Source: Microbacterium saccharophilum
GTDB taxonomy: Bacteria; Actinomycetota; Actinomycetes; Actinomycetales; Microbacteriaceae
DNA: 64,000 nt
Direction of reading: 5' to 3'
Assembly (NCBI RefSeq): GCF_007992455.1
Contig: NZ_BKAH01000009.1
Coordinates: 53,027 to 117,026, forward strand
Within the stretch, counting starts at the first letter, position 1. Each line of letters opens with the position of its first letter. Below the pieces are notes generated by a model. The model was given only the letters and a program-made list of their open reading frames with translations, did not search any database and was not told the DNA's origin. Both the position numbers and the translations under genes were made by a program. Shown one piece after another: positions 1-7,035 of this stretch.

Positions 1-58
1 CCGCGCAGCCGGCGAGCGCGAGCGCGCACGCCGCCAGGAGAACCAGTCGCCGGCGCAC
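1..58 (-). CDS. Lipoprotein N-terminus, probable molybdate-binding protein ModA (partial)
   Basis: Only the first 19 codons are in the window; the gene runs off the left edge. From a GTG start it reads an Arg-rich n-region, a Leu/Ala hydrophobic core and the lipobox LAGC, so the product is an exported lipoprotein. The start lies one base after the TGA of the HTH-TOBE gene, so the two are co-transcribed. In actinobacteria a TOBE-domain regulator directly upstream of a binding lipoprotein usually means modABC molybdate uptake, and the cofactor genes next door agree. The ModA identity is inference from context; the lipoprotein signal is seen directly. Confidence 0.55.
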   Translation of the reverse strand, partial: MRRRLVLLAACALALAGCA

Positions 59-59
59 C

Positions 60-452
60 TCAGCCCCGCGGGGTCTCGACGATGACGTTCGTGGCCTTGA
101 CGACGGCGACCGCGAGCGATCCGGGCTCGAGCCCGAGCTCGGCGACCGCCTCGGCCGACAGCAGGGAGACGACCCTGTGGGGTCCGGCCTGGATGTCCAC
201 CTGCGCCATGACGCCGTCCACCTGCACGCGCGTCACGAGCCCGACGAACCGGTTCCGGGCGCTGGAGAGCGCGTCGGTGGGGTCCGATGCCGTCCGCGCG
301 AGCTCGACCGCGTGCGCGGCGAGCGCGTCGCCGGGGATGCGAGCCGGCGACTCCCCCGTCGCCGGGAGCGTCCCCTGGTCGACCCAGCGGCGCACGGTGT
401 CGTCGCTGACGCCGAGCAGGCGTGCGGCCTCGGAGATGCGGAACGCGTCCAT
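60..452 (-). CDS. HTH-TOBE molybdate-responsive DNA/ligand-binding protein
   Basis: 130 residues. Residues about 4-30 form a MerR/excisionase-type helix-turn-helix (FRISEAARLLGVSDDTVRRW), and residues about 68-128 form one TOBE (molbindin) domain that in this family binds molybdate or tungstate (NRFVGLVTRV...VVKATNVIVET). The usual reading is a molybdate sensor or storage protein that controls the neighbouring uptake operon. It is followed after one base by the lipoprotein gene that leaves the window, and it is divergent from moeZ. The start is backed by TAACGT six bases upstream, so it may be translated from a leaderless message. One TOBE domain only, where ModE of enterobacteria has two. 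Confidence 0.82.
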   Translation of the reverse strand: MDAFRISEAARLLGVSDDTVRRWVDQGTLPATGESPARIPGDALAAHAVELARTASDPTDALSSARNRFVGLVTRVQVDGVMAQVDIQAGPHRVVSLLSAEAVAELGLEPGSLAVAVVKATNVIVETPRG

Positions 453-458
453 GCGGCG

Positions 459-464
459 ACGTTA
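459..464 (-). promoter_or_regulatory. Candidate -10 box of the HTH-TOBE gene
   Basis: TAACGT on the minus strand, separated by 6 nt from the ATG at 452. The spacing places the transcription start at or next to the start codon. Confidence 0.5.
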
Positions 465-537
465 TCACCGCACTCGCGGCGCTTGACAGGGTATTTCGCC
501 GCATCTGCGGTCCCGCGCCGACACTGCGCGCCGGGAT

Positions 538-543
538 TACGCT
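538..543 (+). promoter_or_regulatory. Candidate -10 box of moeZ
   Basis: TACGCT with 6 nt (GAAGGG) before the ATG at 550. A perfect TTGACA lies at 483-488 but is 49 nt further upstream and has no good partner, so it is more likely chance or a second promoter. Confidence 0.5.
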
Positions 544-549
544 GAAGGG

Positions 550-1650
550 ATGCCGCTGCCCCCGCTCGTCGATCCCGTCCCGGCGCTGTCCGCGGGCGAG
601 AGCGCGCGCACGGCACGGCACCGCGCCCTCGCCGGTCTCGGCGACATCGGCCAGCGGCGGCTCGCCGCGGCCCATATCGCGGTCATCGGCGCCGGAGGGA
701 TCGGGTCGCCCGCGATCCTCGCGCTCGTGGCCGCGGGGGTCGGGAGCGTCACGGTCATCGACGACGACATCGTCGAGCACACGAACCTGCAGCGACAGGT
801 GCTGCACCGCCTCACCGACATCGGCGCCGCGAAGGTCGACTCCGCCGTCCGCGTGGCGGAGGATCTCTCCCCCGAGACCGTGGTGCACCCGGTCCGCGAG
901 CGTCTCACGGCCGGCAACGCCGCGACGCTGCTGCGGGGCGCCCACCTCGTGATCGACGGCAGCGACACGTTCGAGACCCGCGCGGCCGTCGCCGGGGCGT
1001 GCGAGGAGCTCGGCATCCCGCTCGTCTGGGGGGTCGTGCAGGAGTTCCATGCGCAGGTCACCGTGTTCTGGTCCGCCCCGCCCGCCGGCACCGCCGCCGT
1101 GCGCCTCCGCGACCTGCACCGGCCCGACGAGGTCGGCGAGCTGCCGACCTGCTCCGCCGTCGGCGTCCTGGGCGCGCTGTGCCTGCAGGTCGGCGGCCTG
1201 CTCGCGGCGGAGGCCGTCAAGCTCGTCTCCGGCATCGGCGAACCCCTCCTCGGCCGGGTCGCCGTGATCGACGCCCTCGCCGGCACGCAGCGCGACGTGC
1301 CGCTGCGCGCCGCGACGGGCGCGGCCGCCGATCCGCCGCCGGCGGACCCCGCGCCGGCCCGGGAGGAGATCCCGCAGGTCACGGCCGCCGAGATGCTGGC
1401 CGCGCAGGAGGCGGGCGCGACCCTCCTCGACGTGCGGGAGCCCTTCGAGACGGACGCCGGCATCGTGGGCGGATCGGTCCTCATCCCCCTCGCGGACTTC
1501 CTCGCCGACCCGGGCCAGATCGACGAGGGCCCCGTCGTCGTGATCTGCGCGCACGGCATCCGCGCCCTGCGGGCCGCCGAGGTCCTGCGGGACCGCGGTG
1601 TCGCGGCGTCCGTCCTCGCCGGCGGGCTCGCGGCCTGGACACCGGCATGA
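550..1650 (+). CDS. moeZ: Adenylyltransferase/sulfurtransferase MoeZ (MoeB-rhodanese fusion)
   Basis: 366 residues. The ThiF/MoeB domain (about 20-255) has the nucleotide loop VIGAGGIGS (45-53), the acidic DDDIVEHTNLQRQ segment (71-83) and Cys201 in TCSAVGVLG. It should adenylate the C-terminal glycine of MoaD. The C-terminal rhodanese domain (about 285-366) carries the active loop CAHGIR with Cys333, giving the persulfide sulfur for the MoaD thiocarboxylate used in molybdopterin synthesis. Odd point: its only cysteines are at about 151, 201, 211 and 333, so the two CxxC pairs that hold the structural zinc in E. coli MoeB are missing. Its stop overlaps the moeA start (ATGA). Confidence 0.88.
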   Translation: MPLPPLVDPVPALSAGESARTARHRALAGLGDIGQRRLAAAHIAVIGAGGIGSPAILALVAAGVGSVTVIDDDIVEHTNLQRQVLHRLTDIGAAKVDSAVRVAEDLSPETVVHPVRERLTAGNAATLLRGAHLVIDGSDTFETRAAVAGACEELGIPLVWGVVQEFHAQVTVFWSAPPAGTAAVRLRDLHRPDEVGELPTCSAVGVLGALCLQVGGLLAAEAVKLVSGIGEPLLGRVAVIDALAGTQRDVPLRAATGAAADPPPADPAPAREEIPQVTAAEMLAAQEAGATLLDVREPFETDAGIVGGSVLIPLADFLADPGQIDEGPVVVICAHGIRALRAAEVLRDRGVAASVLAGGLAAWTPA

Positions 1651-2888
1651 CGGGCCTCCGCACGGTCGAGGAGCAGCAGGCGGTTGTGCTGGCCGCCGTG
1701 CACCCCCTCCCCGCCGAGACCCTGCCGCTCGGCGCCGCCGCCGGTCGCACCCTCGCGGCGCCGGTCCGTGCGGCCGTGGACATCCCCGCGTTCGACAACT
1801 CCGCGATGGACGGGTTCGCCGTGCGCGCGGCCGATGTCGTACACGCCCGCGCGGAGCAGCTGGTCCCGCTTCGCGTCGTCGCCGATCTGCCGGCCGGCAC
1901 CCCCGACGACCCGGCGCTGTCCCCCGGCGAGGCCGCCCGCATCATGACCGGCTCGCCCGTGCCGACCGACGCGGATGCCATCGTCCCTTTCGAGGACACC
2001 GTCGGTGGGCTCGCGGACTCCCTCGACACCGTCACCGTCCTCGCGGCACCGCGCGCCGCCGCCCACATCCGGCGCCGCGGCGAGGACGCGCGCACGGGCG
2101 ACGTCATCCTTCCCGCGGGCGTCGCGCTCGGCGCCTGGCAGCTCTCGGCGGCCGCCGCCGCCGGCGTCCCGGAGGTCGAGGTCGCGCGCGCCCCGCGGGT
2201 CGCCGTCGTCTCGACCGGCAGCGAGCTCGTCGAACCCGGCCGCCCGCTCCGGCGCGGGCAGATCCCCGAGTCCAACAGCATCCTGCTCGCCGCGCTCGTC
2301 GCCGCCGCGGGCGGCGACGTCGTGGCCAGGGAGAGCGTCGACGACGACGGCGAGGGCCTCCGCACCGTTCTCGCGGCCGTGACCGGCGGACAGTCGCCCG
2401 CCGACGTCGTCGTGTTCTCCGGGGGTGTGAGCGCGGGCGCGTACGAAGTGGTCAAGAACGAGCTGGCGGGCACGATGGCGTTCAGCAAGGTCGCGATGCA
2501 GCCCGGCAAGCCGCAGGGGTTCGGCGTGCTGCCCGGCGGCACCCTGCTGTTCGGCCTGCCCGGCAATCCCGTGAGCGCCGCGGTGTCGTTCGAGGTGTTC
2601 GTCCGTCCCGCGCTCCTGGCCCTGCAGGGACGCACCGACATCGCCCGGCCGGTGCTGCGGCTGCCGGCGGCCGCGGCCTGGCGCACGCCGCCCGCGCGCC
2701 GCCAGTACCTCCCCGCCGTCATCGACCGGACCGACCCGTCCCGCTGGACCGTCCGACCCGCGACCGCCGGCGGGTCGGGCTCGCACCTGGCCGGAGGCCT
2801 CGGCGCCGCCGAGGCGCTCGCGGTGGTGCCCGCCGAGACGGATGCCGTCGCCGCGGGCGACTTCGTCGACGTGCTGCTGCTCGGCTGA
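1647..2888 (+). CDS. moeA: Molybdopterin molybdotransferase MoeA
   Basis: 413 residues, the normal length. Family marks are DNSAMDGFAV (50-59), the MTGSPVPTDADAIVPFE segment in the second domain, the PGKPQGFG motif and GLPGNPVSA in the MogA-like domain, then a C-terminal beta-barrel domain. It inserts molybdate into adenylylated molybdopterin with release of AMP in the cytoplasm. The ATG overlaps the moeZ stop codon, so translation is coupled; the longer open frame upstream is the shadow of moeZ. It sits inside a complete late-stage cofactor block. Confidence 0.93.
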   Translation: MTGLRTVEEQQAVVLAAVHPLPAETLPLGAAAGRTLAAPVRAAVDIPAFDNSAMDGFAVRAADVVHARAEQLVPLRVVADLPAGTPDDPALSPGEAARIMTGSPVPTDADAIVPFEDTVGGLADSLDTVTVLAAPRAAAHIRRRGEDARTGDVILPAGVALGAWQLSAAAAAGVPEVEVARAPRVAVVSTGSELVEPGRPLRRGQIPESNSILLAALVAAAGGDVVARESVDDDGEGLRTVLAAVTGGQSPADVVVFSGGVSAGAYEVVKNELAGTMAFSKVAMQPGKPQGFGVLPGGTLLFGLPGNPVSAAVSFEVFVRPALLALQGRTDIARPVLRLPAAAAWRTPPARRQYLPAVIDRTDPSRWTVRPATAGGSGSHLAGGLGAAEALAVVPAETDAVAAGDFVDVLLLG

Positions 2889-2917
2889 CCCTCCGCCGCC
2901 GGTGCCATGCTGGGGGC

Positions 2918-3385
2918 ATGGGTTTCACGCATCTGGATGCCGCGGGCCACGCCCGCATGGTCGACGTCACCGCGAAGCAGCCGACGGTGCGCTCCGCGAC
3001 GGCGCGCGGGTTCGTCCGCTGCGCGCGGGAGGTCGTCGCGGCGCTGCGCGACGGCGCGGTCCCGAAGGGGGATGTGCTCGCGGTGGCACGGATCGCCGGC
3101 ATCCAGGGGGCGAAGCAGACCCCCGCCCTCCTGCCCCTCGCCCACGTCATCGGCGTGCACGGCGCGACCGTCGATCTCCTGGTGACCGACGACGGCGTCG
3201 AGATCGAGGCCACGGTCCGCACAGCCGACCGCACGGGCGTGGAGATGGAGGCGCTCACGGCGGTGTCGGTGGCCGCCCTCGCCGTGGTCGACATGGTCAA
3301 GGGCATCGACAAGGCCACGGCGATCGAGAGCGTGCACCTCACCCGCAAGACCGGCGGGAAGAGCGGGGACTGGGAGCGCCCGTGA
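2918..3385 (+). CDS. moaC: Cyclic pyranopterin monophosphate synthase MoaC
   Basis: 155 residues. It shows the MoaC signatures KQTPALLPLAHVI (66-78) and GVEMEALTAVSVAAL...DMVKGIDK (108-132), which carry the active-site Asp and Lys. It converts the MoaA product into cyclic pyranopterin monophosphate, the first stable cofactor precursor. The ATG at 2918 was chosen because the protein then begins MGFTHLDAAGHARMVDV, as MoaC homologues do. There are 29 bases after moeA; CATGCT stands 6 nt before the ATG, so an internal start of transcription is possible. The end overlaps the mobA start. The partner moaA is not in the window. Confidence 0.94.
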   Translation: MGFTHLDAAGHARMVDVTAKQPTVRSATARGFVRCAREVVAALRDGAVPKGDVLAVARIAGIQGAKQTPALLPLAHVIGVHGATVDLLVTDDGVEIEATVRTADRTGVEMEALTAVSVAALAVVDMVKGIDKATAIESVHLTRKTGGKSGDWERP

Positions 3386-3984
3386 CGCCGTTCGGCGCCA
3401 TCCTGCTCGCGGGCGGCCGGGCGACGCGGCTGGGCGGGGCGGCGAAGCCGCTGCTGGAGATCGGCGGACGGACCCTCCTGCAGCTCGCGCTCGACGCGAC
3501 GCGCGGCTGCGCACCCGTGACGATCGTCGGCGACCCGGTCGCCGGCGTGGACGGCGCCCAGTGGGTCCGCGAGGACCCGCCGTTCGGGGGACCGGCGGCC
3601 GCCATCGTGGCGGCGCTGCACACCTGGGACGACGACCCGGAGTGGACCTTCGTCCTGGCATGCGACCTGCCGGGCGTCGTCGACGCCGCCGCACGCCTGA
3701 GCCGCGACCTGCCGCTGCTCCCGGCCGACACCGACGGCGTCTGCCTCGGCGATGCCGGCTCCCGTCCGCAGTGGCTCACCGGCCTCTACCGCACGGCGCC
3801 ACTCCGCCGCGCGGCGGCATCCCTCCCCGATCGCGGCGACGGCGCGTCCGTGCGCGCGCTCCTCGACGACCTCGCGATCACCGTCCTCGCGGCGCCCGCG
3901 GCCGAGACGGAGGACGTGGACACGTGGGAGGATCTGGAGCGGGCCCGCACCCGGCTGGGCGGGCCGGAAGCGGAGCGATCGTGA
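3382..3984 (+). CDS. mobA: Molybdenum cofactor nucleotidyltransferase (MobA-like)
   Basis: 200 residues from a GTG that overlaps the moaC stop. The nucleotide-binding signature LAGGRATRLGG followed by K (9-22) and a metal-binding ACDLPGV motif mark a MobA/MocA nucleotidyltransferase of the glycosyltransferase-A fold. It would add GMP (MobA) or CMP (MocA) to molybdenum cofactor; MobA is favoured because an FdhF-type oxidoreductase of the DMSO-reductase class, which uses the guanine dinucleotide form, lies 3 kb away. The C-terminus overlaps the DUF6457 gene by four bases. Confidence 0.85.
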   Translation: MTPFGAILLAGGRATRLGGAAKPLLEIGGRTLLQLALDATRGCAPVTIVGDPVAGVDGAQWVREDPPFGGPAAAIVAALHTWDDDPEWTFVLACDLPGVVDAAARLSRDLPLLPADTDGVCLGDAGSRPQWLTGLYRTAPLRRAAASLPDRGDGASVRALLDDLAITVLAAPAAETEDVDTWEDLERARTRLGGPEAERS

Positions 3985-4247
3985 GCGAGCGGACACTGCC
4001 CTCCGAGGCGCTGGACGAGTGGGCGGCCGCGCTGCGCGACCTGCTCGGGCTCGGCCCCGACGACCTTCCGGTGGCGCTCATCCTGGATCTCGCCCGCGAT
4101 GTCGCCAACGGCGTCGCGCGCCCGGCGGCGCCGCTGAGCGCCTTCGCCGCCGGTCTCGCCGCCGGCCGCGCGGGCGGCTCCCGCGCCGACACGGAGGCGG
4201 CCGTCGCCGCCGTCACGACGCGCGCGCAGGGCTGGGCCGACCGGTGA
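3981..4247 (+). CDS. DUF6457 small protein of the molybdenum cofactor operon
   Basis: 88 residues starting at a GTG that overlaps the mobA stop, and ending in an overlap with moaD, so it is translationally locked between the two. The sequence is mainly helical with the segment LGLGPDDLPVALILDLARDV (about 21-40) and an Ala-rich helix, no cysteines and no membrane segment. It matches in character the actinobacterial DUF6457 proteins found either beside MobA or fused to its C-terminus. Its function is not established; the placement suggests a partner or former domain of MobA. Confidence 0.72.
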   Translation: MSERTLPSEALDEWAAALRDLLGLGPDDLPVALILDLARDVANGVARPAAPLSAFAAGLAAGRAGGSRADTEAAVAAVTTRAQGWADR

Positions 4248-4477
4248 CCCTCGTCCGGTACTTCGCCGCCGCGGAGGAACGCGCCGGGGTGGCGGAGGAA
4301 ACCCGCGCCGAGGCGACGCTCGGCGCGCTGCGCATCGCGCTGGCCGCCGAGCGACCGGGGCTCGCGGCGATCCTCCCCCGCTGCGCCGTGCTCGTGGACG
4401 GGGCACGGGTCGACGACGCGCATCCGCTCGCCACCGACACCACCGTCGACGTGCTGCCGCCGTTCGCAGGCGGCTGA
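4244..4477 (+). CDS. moaD: Molybdopterin synthase small subunit MoaD
   Basis: 77 residues, ubiquitin-like beta-grasp protein. It begins VTLVRYFAAAEERAGV and ends PFAGG; the C-terminal Gly-Gly is the part adenylated by MoeZ and converted to the thiocarboxylate sulfur donor. The GTG start overlaps the preceding stop codon (GTGA). It is the last gene of the plus-strand run and converges on moaE, its partner subunit, 27 bases away on the other strand. Splitting moaD and moaE onto opposite strands is unusual for two subunits of one enzyme. Confidence 0.9.
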   Translation: MTLVRYFAAAEERAGVAEETRAEATLGALRIALAAERPGLAAILPRCAVLVDGARVDDAHPLATDTTVDVLPPFAGG

Positions 4478-4481
4478 TCGC

Positions 4482-4494
4482 GGGGCACGGCCCC
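4482..4494. terminator. Short GC hairpin between convergent moaD and moaE
   Basis: GGGGC-ACG-GCCCC, a 5-bp stem in the 27-base convergent gap. No T-run on either side, so it is at best a weak shared terminator. Confidence 0.35.
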
Positions 4495-4504
4495 AGGGAC
4501 GACG

Positions 4505-4933
4505 TCAGCCGCCGATGCCCTTCCACGCCGTCGTGCCGTCGGCCTCGATCTGCCGCTTCCACACCGGCAGCTCGCGCTTGACGGCCTCGATGACCTCGCG
4601 GCACACGGCGAAGGCCTCCGCCCGGTGCGGGGCGGCGACGGCGATGACGACGGCGGCGTCGCCGACGCTCAGCCGCCCGACGCGGTGACTGACGGCGACG
4701 ATCGCCCCGGTCTCCCCGATCGCGCGCATCGCGATGCCGTGCAGCGTGGCCTCGGCGTCGGGATGGGCGGAGTACTCCAGCGCCACCACGGCGCCCTGCG
4801 CGTCGGGGTCGTGGTCGCGGACCCGGCCGAGGAAGGTCGTGACGGCGCCGGCACGGTCATCGTCGACCGCCGCAAGGTGCGCGGCGAGATCGAGGGGCTC
4901 GTCGCCGATCCGGGCGAGGCGGACGGGGTTCAT
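4505..4933 (-). CDS. moaE: Molybdopterin synthase catalytic subunit MoaE
   Basis: 142 residues. MoaE features are GAVTTFLGRVRDHD near residue 28, the ALEYSAHPDAEATL segment, SHRVGRLSVGD and the C-terminal WKRQ...TAWKGI motif with the catalytic lysines. With MoaD it transfers two sulfurs onto cyclic pyranopterin monophosphate to make molybdopterin. The ATG overlaps the stop of the upstream mogA/moaB-type gene by four bases, making a two-gene minus-strand unit that faces the moeZ-moaD unit. Confidence 0.93.
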   Translation of the reverse strand: MNPVRLARIGDEPLDLAAHLAAVDDDRAGAVTTFLGRVRDHDPDAQGAVVALEYSAHPDAEATLHGIAMRAIGETGAIVAVSHRVGRLSVGDAAVVIAVAAPHRAEAFAVCREVIEAVKRELPVWKRQIEADGTTAWKGIGG

Positions 4934-5409
4934 GCGTGGTCCTCCCCCGCGAGCTGACCGATCGTGTGCGCGGCGACCTCGACGATAAGGGGCATGCCGG
5001 ATGCCACGGCCCGGGGCGAGCCCGGCAGGTTGACGATGAGCGCGCCGGATGCCACGCCCGCAAGGCCCCGGGACAGCAGGGCGGTCGCCTTCTCCGTCGC
5101 GCCGCGACGCCGGAGCTCCTCCGCGATCCCCGGCACGTCTCGCTCGAGCACCCGGGCGGTGCCTTCCGGCGTCCGGTCGCGCGGTCCCACCCCGGTGCCG
5201 CCCGTCGTGACGATGAGGTGGGCGCCGCGGGCGAGGGCGTCACGCAGCGCCTGCTCGACGGCATCCGCCCCGTCCGGGACGATGACGGCGTCACCGCACG
5301 CATAGCCGGCGTCGCGCAGCGCCGCCACGGCGACGGGGCCGGCGGCATCCTCCCGCTGCCCCGACGCGGAGCGGTCGGACACGGTGATCACGACGGCGGT
5401 GCGGCTCAT
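4930..5409 (-). CDS. mogA: Molybdopterin adenylyltransferase (MogA/MoaB family)
   Basis: 159 residues, single MoCF-binding domain. Motifs: VSDRSASGQREDAAGP near the N-terminus, the MPT-binding loop VTTGGTGVGPRDRTPE (about 67-82) and LPGSPRAVASG near residue 128. The family adenylates molybdopterin to prepare it for MoeA. MogA and the MoaB of actinobacteria cannot be told apart with certainty here. TACCCT stands 6 nt before the ATG, so the moaE unit probably starts here as a leaderless message. The 3' end overlaps moaE by four bases. Confidence 0.87.
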   Translation of the reverse strand: MSRTAVVITVSDRSASGQREDAAGPVAVAALRDAGYACGDAVIVPDGADAVEQALRDALARGAHLIVTTGGTGVGPRDRTPEGTARVLERDVPGIAEELRRRGATEKATALLSRGLAGVASGALIVNLPGSPRAVASGMPLIVEVAAHTIGQLAGEDHA

Positions 5410-5413
5410 CCCT

Positions 5414-6967
5414 TCAGGGTAGTTCCGCGGGGGACGTGCGCACGTCGGCCTCGGCGGCCGCCGTGATGCGGTTCGCCATGCCGCGGAACACGAACCCGTG
5501 GAACGGCAGCACCGCCAGCCAGTACAGGCGGCCGGCGAGTCCGCGCGGGAAGAACACGGCGCGCTGGTCGTAGCGGGAGCCGGTGCCGTCGGGTTCGACC
5601 TGCAGGTCGAGCCACGCGAGACCCGGCACCTTCATCTCCGCCCGCAGGCGCAAGAGGCGCCCGGGCTCCACGGCCTCGACGCGCCAGAAGTCGATGGCAT
5701 CGCCGACGGCGACGCGGGTGCGGCTGCGCCGGCCGCGCCGGAGGCCGACGCCGCCGACGAGCCGGTCCATCCACCCCCGGATGGCCCACAGGATCGGCGA
5801 GGAGTACCAGCCGTTCTCACCGCCGATGCCGGCGATGACGGCCCACAGCCGCTCCGGCGAGGCGGACGTGCCGGCGGTGCGCACGTCGGTGAAGACGGTG
5901 CGGCCCGCCCACTCCGGATCGCTCGGTAGCGGATCGCTCGGCAGCTGCGCGAACTCGGTGTCCTGCCAGCTGGTCTCGATCGCGTCGCCGTCCACCCGGC
6001 CGAGCGCGAGCGCCACCGCGCGGCGGTACGGGGTGAGTCCGCCCTCGGGTTGCGGGATGATCGCGTCGACGTCGTGGTCGTCCATGACGCATTCGTTCTG
6101 CAGCGAGGCGATGAGCGGGCGGGCGATCGCGCGGGGCACGGGGGTGACGAGGTTCACCCAGTGCGAGGCGAGACCCGGCGTGAGGACGGGGAGCGCCGCG
6201 ATGGCGCGCTGCGGGAGTCCCGCCTCGACGGCGTACCCGTTCATCATCTGGCCGTAGCGCAGCACATCCGGTCCGCCGATGTCGGCGGCCCGGTTGACGT
6301 CGGGGTCGACGCGCGCGGCGCCCAGGAGGTAGTGCAGCACGTCGCGGACGGCGATCGGCTGGATGTGGTTGCGCACCCACTTCGGCGCCGGCATGTACGG
6401 CAGCACCTCGGTGAGATGGCGGATCATCTCGAACGATGCCGAGCCGGAACCGATCACGACGCCGGCCTGGAGGACGAGGCTCGGGACGCCGCTCTGCAGG
6501 AACACCTCGCCCACGTGCACGCGGGAGCGCAGGTGCGGGGAGAGCTCGCCGGTGCTCGGATGCAGGCCGCCGAGGTACACGATCCGCGCGACGCCGGCCT
6601 CGGCGGCCGCGCCCGCGACGGTCCTGGCGGCACGGAGGTCGGCGGCCTCGAAGTCGGCGCCGGCCGCCATCGAGTGGATGAGGTAGTACAGCACGTCGAC
6701 GTCCGCGACGGCGGCGGTCACGGCATCCCGGTCGTCGGCGGAACCCTCGACGACCTCCACGTCGTCGCCCCACTCGAAGGCGGAGATGCGCGCGGCGTCG
6801 CGTGCGAGCACCCGCACGCGGTAGCCGGCGTTGCGCAGGCGCGGCACGAGGCGACCGCCGATGTACCCGGTGGCGCCGAGGACGAGCGCGCGCGGCGCCT
6901 CGCCGTCCGGGCGCGGGATCGCGCGGAGGGCCGTTTCGCGGCCGGTCGGGATCGAGGGTTCGCTCAT
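5414..6967 (-). CDS. SDR-family NAD(P)-binding protein with C-terminal DUF2867
   Basis: 517 residues. The N-terminal half is an atypical short-chain dehydrogenase fold with the nucleotide loop GATGYIGG (31-38) and the segment DVLYYLIHSMAAG; the catalytic YxxxK is not obvious, as in NmrA-like members. From about residue 360 to the end it is DUF2867 (SPERLWAVIAGIGGENGWYS, PGRLLRLRAEMKVPGLAWL, PRGLAGRLYWLAVLPFHGFVF). Such fusions are common in actinobacteria; their substrate is unknown. It ends five bases before mogA on the same strand. A TAGCGT six bases before the ATG supports the start chosen. Confidence 0.82.
   Translation of the reverse strand: MSEPSIPTGRETALRAIPRPDGEAPRALVLGATGYIGGRLVPRLRNAGYRVRVLARDAARISAFEWGDDVEVVEGSADDRDAVTAAVADVDVLYYLIHSMAAGADFEAADLRAARTVAGAAAEAGVARIVYLGGLHPSTGELSPHLRSRVHVGEVFLQSGVPSLVLQAGVVIGSGSASFEMIRHLTEVLPYMPAPKWVRNHIQPIAVRDVLHYLLGAARVDPDVNRAADIGGPDVLRYGQMMNGYAVEAGLPQRAIAALPVLTPGLASHWVNLVTPVPRAIARPLIASLQNECVMDDHDVDAIIPQPEGGLTPYRRAVALALGRVDGDAIETSWQDTEFAQLPSDPLPSDPEWAGRTVFTDVRTAGTSASPERLWAVIAGIGGENGWYSSPILWAIRGWMDRLVGGVGLRRGRRSRTRVAVGDAIDFWRVEAVEPGRLLRLRAEMKVPGLAWLDLQVEPDGTGSRYDQRAVFFPRGLAGRLYWLAVLPFHGFVFRGMANRITAAAEADVRTSPAELP
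5416..5421 (-). promoter_or_regulatory. Candidate -10 box of the mogA-moaE unit
   Basis: TACCCT with GAAGGG (6 nt) before the ATG at 5409. It lies across the end of the SDR/DUF2867 gene upstream. Confidence 0.5.
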
Positions 6968-6973
6968 CCCGGC

Positions 6974-6979
6974 ACGCTA
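6974..6979 (-). promoter_or_regulatory. Candidate -10 box of the SDR/DUF2867 gene
   Basis: TAGCGT with GCCGGG (6 nt) before the ATG at 6967. Confidence 0.5.
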
Positions 6980-7035
6980 CGCGGGGTGGCTGGGATCGCG
7001 CAGGGTGTTGCGTCGCCGGCGCGCGGCGGGTATGC

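Noticed and set aside
483..488. Perfect TTGACA as the -35 of moeZ
   Set aside because: The hexamer 17 bases downstream is TGCGGT and no -10 is at a fitting distance; TACGCT next to the start codon is a better -10.
537..2786. A 749-residue open frame on the minus strand opposite moeZ and moeA
   Set aside because: Composition is Arg/Gly/Ala-rich without domains, and the plus-strand frames have full family motifs. It is a high-GC shadow.
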